This document shows, piece by piece, positions 48,001 to 54,951 of a stretch of DNA of 64,000 nucleotides. Below the pieces are notes generated by a model. The model was not told the DNA's origin. It did no database searches and saw only the letters and a list, made by a program, of their open reading frames with translations. The translations under genes were made by a program, and so were the position numbers. How positions within the stretch are numbered: position 1 is the first letter of the stretch; each line of letters starts with the position of its first letter. This stretch comes from Halomonas socia (lineage in GTDB: Bacteria > Pseudomonadota > Gammaproteobacteria > Pseudomonadales > Halomonadaceae): contig NZ_CP048812.1 in the NCBI RefSeq assembly GCF_010977575.1, positions 4,030,001 through 4,094,000 on the forward strand, read 5' to 3'.

Positions 48001-48545
48001 CCTGGCGACACAGCGGCTTGACGCTGCCGGTCAGCGTCAATCTCAGCCCCCAGTCGCTGGTGCGGCGCGAGTTTCTCGACGTGCTTGCCCAGCACATGCA
48101 GCGCCATCCGCAGATCGGCCCCGGCGACCTCAAGATCGAAGTATTGGAATCTGCCGCGCTGGATGACATCGACGCTGCCATGCAGGTCATGAAAGGCTGC
48201 CACGCGCTGGGCATCGAACTGGCACTGGACGACTTCGGCACCGGTTACTCGTCGCTCTCCTACCTGCGCAACCTGCCGGTCGACCTGATCAAGATCGACC
48301 GCAGCTTCGTCTCGCGGATGCTCGAGAACGACGACGACCACGCCATCGTCGAGAGCGTGGTCTTCCTGGCCGGCAAGTTCAAACGCCCGGTGCTTGCCGA
48401 AGGCGTAGAGAGCATGGCCCACGCCCGGGCGCTGGGCGCGCTGGGCTGCCACCTGGTGCAGGGCTACGGTATCGCCAGACCCATGCCCGCCAGCGAGATC
48501 CCCGCCTGGCAGCAGGCCTGGCTCAGCGCGGAGATTACACCTTGA
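45099..48545 (+). CDS. GAF-PAS-GAF-PAS-PAS-GGDEF-EAL c-di-GMP protein
   Basis: A 1148-aa cytoplasmic sensor. Approximate domains: GAF 20-155 (MATLSLVDESCQWFKSAKGM, SFCAHTLL), PAS 170-290, GAF 300-470 (with the LGVPISINDRMVAMLGLANR core), PAS 485-600, PAS 605-720 (NPACCTITGYSRDELIG), GGDEF 730-885 with intact ARVGGDEFALVLPE, EAL 895-1140 with EALIRWRHP, SVNLSPQSL, DDFGTGYSSLSYLRNL, KIDRSFV, AEGVESMAHA. Both enzymes look active by motif. GGAGG lies 8 nt before ATG 45099; the frame opens 5 codons earlier. It ends 12 nt before the intron 3' end. No FliA promoter is evident. Confidence 0.9.
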   Translation: MQTPPVPGNELQRLQRLWRYTLNDRRHEDSLDDLTRMAANLLEAPMATLSLVDESCQWFKSAKGMPFAQTPRDISFCAHTLLNDQPMEVADTHLDPRFADNPQVTEAPFVRYYLGAPLITRDGYALGSLCVLDTQPRQASPLQRQLLVLLAKQVMQYFEHRLDSRFIDAVDHAGIGVWELNADSGDVVRSQAAFRQLGIGDDQPPLTEVAISRYHPDDQPRLRQCLNDAIERQQRFEAVLRLATPQDSYDWVQLTGEPLVVKGVTKQVFGTIRNINRLKHAEERLQYQHQLDSVIVKAQSRFITSGDGHQAFALLLDDILALTSSEFGFIGEIFHDTEQRPYLKVQSITDIAWDKASRAMLEDAPDGLEFHNLDTLFGHALRTQKTVISNDPANDPRKGGLPPGHPPLQSFLGVPISINDRMVAMLGLANRPEGFDAALVEFLTPLLSTTAQLVDTLRVRREHQSSQQSIGRLSQVAQRTSNSVFICDANDRIEWVNEGFERLSGYSSDEALGKRPGELLRGPATDSAANARIEAALARGEGFEEEVIHHRRDGTPYWVHIRCDALYNENGELTGFIDIQSDISERKAFEERLKLAARVYDNTQEGIMITDAEHWVVDVNPACCTITGYSRDELIGMHAIRLGSTLPGVADTPTVIDHLGSGKDWHGEFAGRRKNGESFPALLSVSSVYDDQSQVINHVAVFSDLTRSKRHSEELYRAANFDKLTGLANREHLAQQLQDLLDYAEGFDQSLTVCMLDLDRFGNINQSHGHQAADRLLMILAERFKRVLNDHGKLARVGGDEFALVLPETNHGLESLDHLRNALAEPLVIDGESLSVTASIGISTYPQDDSDADMLLRHATQAMYQAKQRGGDCYQLFDPGQDLRIRRQREELARLALALARDEFELYYQPQVDLATHRLVGVEALIRWRHPQRGLVAPGEFLPQLAGTELEQAIDEWVVETALRQSDTWRHSGLTLPVSVNLSPQSLVRREFLDVLAQHMQRHPQIGPGDLKIEVLESAALDDIDAAMQVMKGCHALGIELALDDFGTGYSSLSYLRNLPVDLIKIDRSFVSRMLENDDDHAIVESVVFLAGKFKRPVLAEGVESMAHARALGALGCHLVQGYGIARPMPASEIPAWQQAWLSAEITP

Positions 48546-48595
48546 GCGCCCACCTAATCGGGTAGGGGCCGGGGTCACCCCCGGCGCCCTCCCAC

Positions 48596-48627
48596 ACCAC
48601 CGTACGTACCGTTCGGTATACGGCGGT
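48596..48627 (-). ncRNA. Group II intron domain V
   Basis: A 32-nt hairpin on the minus strand: ACCGCCGTA pairs with TACGGTGGT, a two-nt CG bulge, then TACC-GAAC-GGTA. The CGC in the 5' strand fits the catalytic triad used by class C introns. It abuts the maturase stop codon. Confidence 0.85.
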
Positions 48628-50033
48628 TCATGAGGAACGAGTAAGCCATCCTACCGTATCGAGTACCGAGATCAGACCCAGCCGGTCGAACCACTTCCGT
48701 GGCAGGGCCTGATTCATGTGCGAGGCGCCCGCATTCCACCAGGGCCCCCGCCCGTTTCCCGCTGACTTCCAGGCACGCGGGTCGTCAAGGCCTAGCGCCA
48801 AGAGTTTACGGCGCCGGGTCCTCGGGTGCTTCCACTGCCGCCAGATCACGCAGCGTAGTCGTCGTCGCATCCATTGATCCAGCGCTTCCAACGGGCGCTT
48901 CACGTCGACGAGGCTGAAGTAGCTGGCCCAGCCACGCAGGACGGGGCTCAGCTCCTTGATGACTCGTCGGATGTTGCGCCCCCTGCCACGCTTGAGGATC
49001 TCGCGGATACGCTGCATCAGGTGCTGCAGGCTGGTCTTGGCGATGGTCAGCCGCGGCAACTTGTGCCGGGTCAGCGTGTAGCCCAGATACCCCCGGTTCC
49101 AGGGTCGGTCGACCGCACTCTTGTCGCGATTGACCGTCAGCCTGAGTGAGCTCTCGAGAAAATCACTCAGGCTGGCCATGACGCGCTCACCCGCCCGCCG
49201 ACTCCTGACATACACCTGCATGTCGTCGGCGTAGCGGCAGAAGCGGTGGCCCCGGCGCTCCAGTTCCTTGTCCACGTCGTCCAGCAGGATATTGGCCAGT
49301 AGCGGACTCAGTGGACCGCCCTGAGGTGTGCCCTGCCGGCGTGGCGCGGCCAGGCCGTCCTGGAACATCCCGGCTTCCAGATAGCGTCGGATCAGGCGTA
49401 GCACCCGCTTGTCGCGGACGCGGCGCGCAACCCGGGCCATCAGCAGGTCGTGATTCACCCGGTCGAAGAAGGCTTCCAGGTCGAGGTCGACCACCCAGCG
49501 GCGGCCGGCGGTGACATGGGTCTTCATGGCCGAGACGGCCTGCTGGGCACTGCGCCCAGGGCGGTAGCCGTAGCTCGATGCGGAGAAACCCGGATCGAAA
49601 ATCGGCGTCAGCACCTGAAGCAGCGCCTGCTGGATCAGCCGGTCGGTGACCGTGGGGATGCCGAGCTGCGGATGGCCGCCCCGTCGGTCCCGCCCTTGGG
49701 CTTGGGAATCTCGACGGCTCGGATCGGGCTGGGGTGGTACTCACCGGCCAACAGCCGCTCGCGCAGCGTCGGCCAGTGCTGTTTCAGGTGGTCCGCCAGC
49801 TGGTGCACCGTCATGCCGTCGGCACCCGGCGCGCCCTGGTTGGCGACCACCCTGCGGTAAGCCCGCGCCATGTTGGCCTTCTCTACCACGGCTTCCATGA
49901 GCGGGGCGGGCTCCGCTTTCGTCCACGATGACGACGCCGGGACCGTCTCGACGCCCACCGGCCGGGACGCGGGGTACTGCCCCTGCCCCTCTGGGTGGGT
50001 GGCGGTATCAGCGCCAGTATACGCCCGCCGCAT
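48628..50033 (-). pseudogene. ltrA: Group II intron reverse transcriptase/maturase, frameshifted
   Basis: The N-terminal frame (49635-50033) gives KANMARAYRRVVANQGAPGADGM and SPIRAVEIPKPKGGT, the RT-0 and RT-1 regions. The other frame (48628-49614 and further upstream to about 49675) gives QLGIPTVTDRLIQQALLQV, RWVVDLDLEAFFDRVNHDLL, GTPQGGPLSPLLANILLDDV, the catalytic CRYADDMQVYV and the maturase domain RGWASYFSLVDVKRPLEALD. The frame changes near a CCCC run at 49679-49682; one extra base would restore a 465-codon gene. Either inactive or a sequencing error. No endonuclease domain at the C-terminus, in line with class C. Confidence 0.88.
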
Positions 50034-50088
50034 CTACTGCCGCCCCTTCCGGATAGCTATTGGGCTTCGAGTCGCATTGCCCTCTCCA

Positions 50089-50115
50089 AACGCCCGGATG
50101 CAAGCCCCGGGCGTT
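50089..50115 (-). terminator. Terminator of the outer-membrane protein gene, intron target
   Basis: AACGCCCGG (50089-50097) pairs with CCGGGCGTT (50107-50115), a 9-bp stem followed on the minus strand by a short T-run. The intron lies immediately 3' of it. Confidence 0.75.
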
Positions 50116-50144
50116 ACTACACATGCTGTGATAAAGCGGCAGCC

Positions 50145-50831
50145 TCAGAAGGTGTAGGACACCCCCACCACCGCCACCGGATAGAACGGCAGCTTGTCGG
50201 CCTCATCCTTCAGGCGCTGCTCCTCGCGGCGCAGATCGCGGCGGAACTGGTCGCTCTCGACTCCGTCCTGCCCCTCAAAGTTCTCCGAGGTGCTCAACGA
50301 CACGTCGATACTGGTCGCCATCACGCCCAGCTCGGAAAACACCCCGAAGCCCTGCTGATGCGACGAGCGCCAGCCCAGGCCGGCATAGGGCTGTACGCCA
50401 TCGGCGATGGTCAGCTTGCCATGTACGCTGCCGATATCGCTGGCGGCATAGGTCGCGCCATCGAACTCGAAGGTATCGTTGCGCTTGGAACGCCCGCTTA
50501 CGCTGGCTTCCATATCCGGCAGCATGGCACCCGCGGTTAGGTAGAATCGCCCGGCAAACGGGTAGTAGTCGAACTTGATGGCCCCAGCGGAGATATCCAG
50601 GTCGCCGTCGTAATCCACATCATCGGTGTCGAAATCGCCGCTCCAGCTCAGCCCACCGGCGTACTGGGCGGTCACCCCCATACGCTCATGAAAACGCCAT
50701 GACACCTCGGCCCCTACCCCGGTGGTGCCCGCCAGCACACCAACACTGTAGCGATCCTCGAAAGCCTGAGCGCTGCTTGCGCCAGCGCCCAGCAGCAGTG
50801 CCGCCATGCCGGCAGTCATCAACTTGTACAT
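50145..50831 (-). CDS. Outer-membrane beta-barrel protein
   Basis: A 228-aa protein with a signal peptide (MYKLMTAGMAALLLGAGASS ending AQAF). The mature part alternates short amphipathic strands (YSVGVLAGTTGVGAEVSWRF, MGVTAQYAGGLSWSGDFD, FYLTAGAMLPDMEASVSG, GVQPYAGLGWRSS) and ends VAVVGVSYTF, with a C-terminal Phe typical of outer-membrane barrels, about 8 strands. A charged helix (FRRDLRREEQRLKDEADKL) precedes the last strand. Unassigned family. A FliA-type promoter upstream suggests expression with flagella. Confidence 0.8.
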   Translation of the reverse strand: MYKLMTAGMAALLLGAGASSAQAFEDRYSVGVLAGTTGVGAEVSWRFHERMGVTAQYAGGLSWSGDFDTDDVDYDGDLDISAGAIKFDYYPFAGRFYLTAGAMLPDMEASVSGRSKRNDTFEFDGATYAASDIGSVHGKLTIADGVQPYAGLGWRSSHQQGFGVFSELGVMATSIDVSLSTSENFEGQDGVESDQFRRDLRREEQRLKDEADKLPFYPVAVVGVSYTF

Positions 50832-50885
50832 TGTGAATATCCCTTGCGTAATGATCCGATGCGGGCTTCACACCCAGCCAAAGTG

Positions 50886-50912
50886 CTATCGGCAAGCGCT
50901 CGCTTATCTTTA
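50886..50912 (-). promoter_or_regulatory. FliA (sigma-28) promoter of the outer-membrane protein
   Basis: On the minus strand: TAAAGATA (50905-50912), 11 nt, GCCGATAG (50886-50893). Matches 6/8 and 7/8 with exact spacing; 55 nt upstream of the start codon. Confidence 0.7.
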
Positions 50913-50937
50913 ATAAATCAACCTAATCAGAGGGATA

Positions 50938-51747
50938 TCAGCGCTGCAGCAGTGTCAGAATCATATTGGGGAGCTGATTGGCCTGAGCCAGGACCGCCAT
51001 GCTGGCTTGCTGCAAGATCTGCGCGCGGATCATCCGCGACACCTCGACCGCGTAGTCGGCGTCCATGATGCGCGAGCGTGAAGCCGCCAGGTTGATCTGA
51101 GTGGTAGCCAGGTTATCGACCACCCCTTCGAGGCGATTGTGCGTCGCCCCCAGATAGCTACGCTGGCGGTCGACGCGCTTTAGTGCCTCATCGAGCCGCG
51201 CCAGCCGTCCCTCGTCCGCCTCCTCGACGCTGAAGCCCTCGAGGCCCAGCCCGTCGAGGTCGAGTGCGGTCAAGGCAATATCGATCGTCTGGCCGTCGTA
51301 GGCCCCCACCTGAATCGACAGCGAGCGGGACTGCCCCAGCGGCTTGACGCCGTTGAAATCGGTCTGGCCGGCAAGGCGGTTGATCTCGTCGAGACGCTCA
51401 TCTACCTCGCGCTGAATCGACGCCAGATCGCGCTCATTCAGCGTGCCGTTGGCCGCCTGCACCGAGAGCTCGCGGATACGCTGCAGATTGTCGTTGACCT
51501 GATTCAGCGCGCCCTCGGCGGTCTGCACCAGCGAGATACCGTCATTGGCATTGCGCTGCGCCTGGGCCAGGCCACGGATCTGCGCGGTCATGCGATTGGC
51601 AATCGCCTGGCCCGCGGCATCGTCCTTGGCACTGTTGATACGCAGGCCAGACGACAGCCGCTGCATCGCCGTCTGCAGCTCGGACTGACTGTTATGAAGA
51701 TGCTGACGCGCCAGCATCGACATGATAGAGGTATTGAGCACCAGCAC
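50938..51747 (-). CDS. fliC: Flagellin
   Basis: Filament subunit, exported by the flagellar type III apparatus. The 269-aa protein has both conserved ends. N-terminal: NTSIMSMLARQHLHNSQSEL, MQRLSSGLRINSAKDDAAGQ, ANRMTAQIRGLAQAQRNAND, GISLVQTAEGALNQVNDNL. C-terminal: DADYAVEVSRMIRAQILQQA, MAVLAQANQLPNMILTLLQR. The central variable region is very short, so the filament would have almost only D0/D1 domains. GTG 51747 has GAGGG about 9 nt upstream. FliA promoter 54 nt upstream. Confidence 0.95.
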   Translation of the reverse strand: MLVLNTSIMSMLARQHLHNSQSELQTAMQRLSSGLRINSAKDDAAGQAIANRMTAQIRGLAQAQRNANDGISLVQTAEGALNQVNDNLQRIRELSVQAANGTLNERDLASIQREVDERLDEINRLAGQTDFNGVKPLGQSRSLSIQVGAYDGQTIDIALTALDLDGLGLEGFSVEEADEGRLARLDEALKRVDRQRSYLGATHNRLEGVVDNLATTQINLAASRSRIMDADYAVEVSRMIRAQILQQASMAVLAQANQLPNMILTLLQR

Positions 51748-51800
51748 CGTGGCAAGCCCTCAAGGGCGCGCCGGGCGGCGCGCAGGAGTGGTGGCTCAGA

Positions 51801-51827
51801 TTATCGGCCGGCGTGGCAAAAGCTTTA
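51801..51827 (-). promoter_or_regulatory. FliA (sigma-28) promoter of the flagellin gene
   Basis: Minus strand: TAAAGCTT (51820-51827), 11-nt spacer, perfect GCCGATAA (51801-51808). Near-perfect FliA consensus, as expected for a flagellin gene. Confidence 0.9.
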
Positions 51828-51865
51828 GCTCTCGATTATTCGCATGGTCAAGAGGCGAGCGCCCC

Positions 51866-52066
51866 TCAGGCGACCTCATCGAGCATCGACAGCGTGTAGG
51901 CACGCTGATCGGCCACCGCCTTGGCGAAGATGGCATGCACCTCGAGGTACTCGGCCTCGTGGGTCTCGTCCATGCCCGAGGCTTCAAAGCGCAGCATCAG
52001 CGCACGGGTCTCGCGGATCAGACTATCGAACTCCTCGATGATCTGCTGGTACTGGTCGGGCGTCAC
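51866..52066 (-). CDS. Small helical protein upstream of flagellin
   Basis: A 66-residue frame: MTPDQYQQIIEEFDSLIRET, RALMLRFEASGMDETHEAEY, LEVHAIFAKAVADQRAYTLS, MLDEVA. It has a clear amphipathic heptad pattern and is predicted wholly helical. It starts at GTG with GAGG about 10 nt upstream. Position upstream of the flagellin on the same strand and the helical build are compatible with a flagellar chaperone, but no family is recognised. It is plausible but unproven. Confidence 0.5.
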   Translation of the reverse strand: MTPDQYQQIIEEFDSLIRETRALMLRFEASGMDETHEAEYLEVHAIFAKAVADQRAYTLSMLDEVA

Positions 52067-52176
52067 GGTAAAAAAGCCTCAGCATGGCAGGGTATGGCTG
52101 CATTGTAGAATGCCTGGCCACGCCACCGATTTGCTGAAAAGAGTAGGGAAACGGCGTTTGCGGGGATAATCGAGCC

Positions 52177-52456
52177 GAGCACTGCAATCGCGAATAAATT
52201 CGCTCCCACACTGGAGGTGGCGCCAAAGCAAAAGTGGGAGTGACGTCAGTCCCGATGGGGTTGCCCGCCAGCGCTGCGCGCTGCATCGCGAATAAATTCG
52301 CTCCCACACTGGAGGTGGCGCCAAAGCAAAAGTGGGAGTGACGTCAGTCCTGATGGGGTTGCCCGGCAGCGCTGCGCACTGCAATCGCGAATGAATTCGC
52401 TCCTATACAGGAGCATTGCACCAAGGCAAAAGTGGGAGCGACTTCAGTCGCGATAA
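52177..52456. repeat. REP-like palindromic repeat array (three units)
   Basis: Three units with a 98-99-nt period. Each has ATCGCGAAT(A/G)AATTCGCTCC followed about 40 nt later by its rough inverse GTGGGAG(C/T)GAC(G/T)TCAGTC(G/C)(C/T)GAT. Related to 8531-8718, but with ACTGGAGGTGGCGCCAAAGC in the loops of the first two units. The third unit has diverged loop sequence. The array separates the flagellin side from the higBA locus. Confidence 0.85.
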
Positions 52457-52510
52457 GCTTGTATATTCCGCGCCTGCAACGGTACATCCCGCCATGAGGG
52501 AATACACAGA

Positions 52511-52876
52511 CTATGCCTCAGCCTCGCTCATCAAGCTTTCGTAAGGAATATTCAGCCCCTCGTGAAGCCGCTTGATCATGCGCAGGCTAAGCTTGCGCTT
52601 GCGATTCAACACCTCAGACACCCGCCCGCTTGAACCAATGAAAGGCTCGAGATCGCGTTGAGTCAGTCCCTGCTGCTCCATACGGAATTTGATGGCCTCA
52701 ATGGGATCCGATGGGCCGCTGGGGTCATGCTCGTCCTCATATTTCTCGATCAGGATAGAAAGCACTTCCAGCTCGTCCGCTTCCGAAGTACCGTCCTCCG
52801 CAGCCCACAACTCTTCCAGGCGAACAAAGGCCCGATCAAGATCAGCGCTGTTATGAATCGGCTGTATATTCATCAT
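52511..52876 (-). CDS. higA: HigA-type antitoxin
   Basis: A 121-aa XRE-family antitoxin of a type II toxin-antitoxin system. The N-terminal part is acidic (RLEELWAAEDGTSEADELEV, KYEDEHDPSGPSDPIEAIKF); the C-terminal HTH is RMEQQGLTQRDLEPFIGSSG then RVSEVLNRKRKLSLRMIKRL, matching HigA antitoxins that neutralise HigB RNases. The ATG (52876 or 52873) lies inside the end of the toxin gene, giving a 4-nt overlap. Here the toxin comes first, as in other higBA operons. Confidence 0.92.
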   Translation of the reverse strand: MMNIQPIHNSADLDRAFVRLEELWAAEDGTSEADELEVLSILIEKYEDEHDPSGPSDPIEAIKFRMEQQGLTQRDLEPFIGSSGRVSEVLNRKRKLSLRMIKRLHEGLNIPYESLMSEAEA

Positions 52877-53175
52877 ATGCTCTCCGCGTTCACCTGATCA
52901 TACTCAGCGTGGGTGCCGACGAAACGCACCCAGGCGATCTGCTGGGTGTACCGTATGGAAACAATGACCCGGTACTTGTTGCCCCCTATGTTGAAGACAG
53001 CTCGCCCACGCTTGAGGATGCTGGCTGAGCGTATGTCGGCTTTCAGATCCTGCGGAGTAGCACATGACGCTTTCAGCATCATGTTGTACCACTCGGTGAG
53101 TGGCGTTTCGGCATCGGCGTAGCCCTGCTCCCAGAACTCTCTCAGAGTACGCTTGGCGATTTGGGAGTCAAGCAC
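52873..53175 (-). CDS. higB: HigB-type mRNA interferase toxin
   Basis: A 100-aa ribosome-dependent RNase toxin. It has IAKRTLREFWEQGYADAETP, LTEWYNMMLKASCATPQDLK, DIRSASILKRGRAVFNIGGN, YRVIVSIRYTQQIAWVRFVG and THAEYDQVNAESI, all matching the HigB family (PF09907 as recalled). It overlaps higA by 4 nt and precedes it. The likely promoter lies in the 35 nt upstream of 53175, where autoregulation by HigA would act. Confidence 0.94.
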   Translation of the reverse strand: MLDSQIAKRTLREFWEQGYADAETPLTEWYNMMLKASCATPQDLKADIRSASILKRGRAVFNIGGNKYRVIVSIRYTQQIAWVRFVGTHAEYDQVNAESI

Positions 53176-53210
53176 TTGAAGGCAATGACAGCCTCACGAT
53201 GGCCGCGTTA

Positions 53211-53567
53211 CTAGCGTGCCTGAATCGCCTGGGTCTGCGCGTATAGCTCCCTGGCACTGTTCAGCGCTACCCGTTCATGCTCATCGAGTTCCAGCATGGG
53301 ACTCGACGAAAGACCGTCCGGCTCGCTCCCCTCGTCGAATAGTGGCGCATAGCGCTGCAACAGATGGCCGAGGTTCATGCGGATCATGGTCAGGTTCAGT
53401 TGGAACTCCTGTTGTTGATGCTCCCGGCGTGAGCGCTCCTCCCCAGGCGGGGCCTGATCGATCATCATCTGGAGTGTCTCGTCGACGAAGCGCTCCGTGG
53501 CTTTCAACTTGGGAATGAGGTCGTGAAGAAGGTCCCGTGCGAATATCCTACCTTCGGTTATCGACAT
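53211..53567 (-). CDS. Hypothetical helical protein
   Basis: A 118-aa protein, MSITEGRIFARDLLHDLIPK then LKATERFVDETLQMMIDQAP, REHQQQEFQLNLTMIRMNLG, LLQRYAPLFDEGSEPDGLSS, ELDEHERVALNSARELYAQT. The sequence is predicted mostly helical without membrane segments or cysteines. No family recognised. It is 35 nt upstream of higB on the same strand but has no recognised link to toxin-antitoxin function. Confidence 0.6.
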   Translation of the reverse strand: MSITEGRIFARDLLHDLIPKLKATERFVDETLQMMIDQAPPGEERSRREHQQQEFQLNLTMIRMNLGHLLQRYAPLFDEGSEPDGLSSSPMLELDEHERVALNSARELYAQTQAIQAR

Positions 53568-53601
53568 TAAACATCGCTGCCTTTACAAATGGTTATAAGC
53601 C

Positions 53602-54099
53602 CTACTCGTCATGCAGCGGCATCGCCAGCATCTCCAGGTGGTGGCGACCACGCCTCTCCCCGACACCGATCTCGATCATCGCCGCGTGAGGGCAGCCGAG
53701 CCTTTTCAGGCAGTGCTGAAGTTTGCGCCTTTCACGGTGCCGGGCGCTCTGGGCATCGCTCTTCAGCACTTCGATCACCGCCAGGGTTTCGCCGCTGCCT
53801 CGGCGATGAATCAGCAGGTCGGGAAAGATGGTCGGCGCCTCGGTGGTGGCACTGGTGGTCGACACCACGATATGGCCTCTGCTCTGCAGCGGCCCGCGCC
53901 AGCAGTTGAATTCGCAGTCCACGTCCCAGTCGGGAAACACCCCCTGTAGATGACACCCCAGGCGAGCGGTGATACTGCGCTCATTGGCCTGCGCTTCCAG
54001 CAACGCCGCATCGCGCTCCTGCAAGCGCTTCAACGCCTGCTCCAGGCCACCAATGACATCCGCCTCTAGGGCGGTGGGAAAGGTCTCGAAATGGGTCAT
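53602..54099 (-). CDS. Hypothetical protein, PD-(D/E)xK-like core
   Basis: A 165-aa protein. A helical head (FPTALEADVIGGLEQALKRL and LQERDAALLEAQANERSITA) is followed by a mixed region: VFPDWDVDCEFNCWRGPLQS, TIFPDLLIHRRGSGETLAVI, EVLKSDAQSARHRERRKLQH. PDLLIH then LAVIEVLK is similar to the D-(x)n-E-x-K of PD-(D/E)xK nucleases, except that two residues lie between Glu and Lys. Nuclease activity is therefore doubtful. ATG 54099 is preferred over 54144 because GGGGGA lies about 9 nt before it. Confidence 0.6.
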   Translation of the reverse strand: MTHFETFPTALEADVIGGLEQALKRLQERDAALLEAQANERSITARLGCHLQGVFPDWDVDCEFNCWRGPLQSRGHIVVSTTSATTEAPTIFPDLLIHRRGSGETLAVIEVLKSDAQSARHRERRKLQHCLKRLGCPHAAMIEIGVGERRGRHHLEMLAMPLHDE

Positions 54100-54144
54100 A
54101 CGCTCGTATCCCCCTGCGCTGTTGTTATCAGCTTCTTGTTGCAT

Positions 54145-54397
54145 CCATCAGCATATCGGCAAATAGGCGAAAAACTTGAGCCATTGCGAGCCAAGGGATG
54201 CCCCGGGCAGCGCTTTGTTGCATGTAACGTTCCCAGCTTTGCAGAAGAGGTTCGTCGGCAGTACGCCATCGAGCGGCTGCCGATGCAGGAGATCGCGACC
54301 TGGAGGACTTTTCCTTGCTTTACGGTCAGGCCAAGAAGACGGCCTAACTCAGGCCGCGAGTCTCCGAGAAAACCGGTACGGTTCAGTGTCCTCGTGT
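54145..54397. other. 250-nt gap, nothing convincing
   Basis: Long open frames cross this stretch on both strands, but the predicted sequences are Arg/Ser/Cys-rich and none has a ribosome site. I see no RNA structure or terminator that stands out. Confidence 0.4.
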
Positions 54398-54679
54398 TCA
54401 TGGCCTCTTGTAGAGATAAGTGCCGCAGTGACGGCACTCGAACATCGCTTTTCCGCGATGATTCAGGCGGTGCTGCCAGATCGCACCAGATTTACACTCA
54501 AAGCAGCGCACGCCACGGGTGGTTTGGCAGTCGGGATTTTTCTCCCGATATTCTTCAAGCGTCGGAAGCTCTCGCCAGAGCGACCACCGGCTATATAGCG
54601 ATTCAACCAAGTAATAGATCAAGCAGCAGACAACGGCAACCGGCAGAAGGATGGGCAAGAGCGAGATCAAGCCTTCCAT
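54398..54679 (-). CDS. Small membrane protein with zinc-ribbon tail
   Basis: A 93-aa protein. Membrane helix near residues 4-28 (LISLLPILLPVAVVCCLIYY), then a cytoplasmic or periplasmic tail with two CxxC pairs (GVRCFECKSGAIWQHRLNHR and AMFECRHCGTYLYKRP), a zinc ribbon. AAGGA lies 9 nt upstream of ATG 54679. No family recognised. It follows the 63-residue frame at 54681-54872 with no gap. Confidence 0.65.
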   Translation of the reverse strand: MEGLISLLPILLPVAVVCCLIYYLVESLYSRWSLWRELPTLEEYREKNPDCQTTRGVRCFECKSGAIWQHRLNHRGKAMFECRHCGTYLYKRP

Positions 54680-54680
54680 A

Positions 54681-54872
54681 TCATTGATCCTTACGGTAAG
54701 AGCTGTTGCAGATAACCGGCACGATGGCCGGCATTGCAAGAGCAGCGATGAGCATGACTCCGTCGTACTCGTTCCGCTCGCGAAGCTTTGAATTACTGGT
54801 ATTCAGAATCTGAAACTCAGGCCCACCATCTGGAATGATCATGAGCTGAATCAGCGATGCATTAGCCGTCAT
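54681..54872 (-). CDS. Short protein of 63 residues, weak candidate
   Basis: MTANASLIQLMIIPDGGPEF, QILNTSNSKLRERNEYDGVM, LIAALAMPAIVPVICNSSYR, with one likely membrane helix near the C-terminus. It ends 1 nt before the next start (TGA-T-ATG), so the two could be co-translated. No ribosome site stands out and no family is recognised. Lower GC than neighbours. Confidence 0.4.
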   Translation of the reverse strand: MTANASLIQLMIIPDGGPEFQILNTSNSKLRERNEYDGVMLIAALAMPAIVPVICNSSYRKDQ

Positions 54873-54951
54873 ACGATGGATCTTACGACTCCCATTAAAA
54901 CAGGCTGATACGGCCGAGTGAGCAAAGTGCCCACCCGTGCCGACTACTCCA

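Larger units (their letters stand above)
48557..50083 (-). mobile_element. Group II intron (class IIC-like)
   Basis: About 1.5 kb. The 3' part folds as domain V (48596-48627) and a GC-rich domain VI, ending in CTACCCGAT. The encoded maturase follows upstream. On its strand the intron begins just after a terminator hairpin (50089-50115) of the outer-membrane gene, the preferred site of class C introns. The exact 5' boundary is uncertain (near 50078-50085; ATGCGAC resembles the GTGYG start). No endonuclease domain is seen. Confidence 0.85.

Noticed and set aside
54091-54687. Long plus-strand frame between 54.1 and 54.7 kb
   Set aside because: It opposes two more convincing small genes and its sequence is Arg/Ser-rich with no ribosome site.
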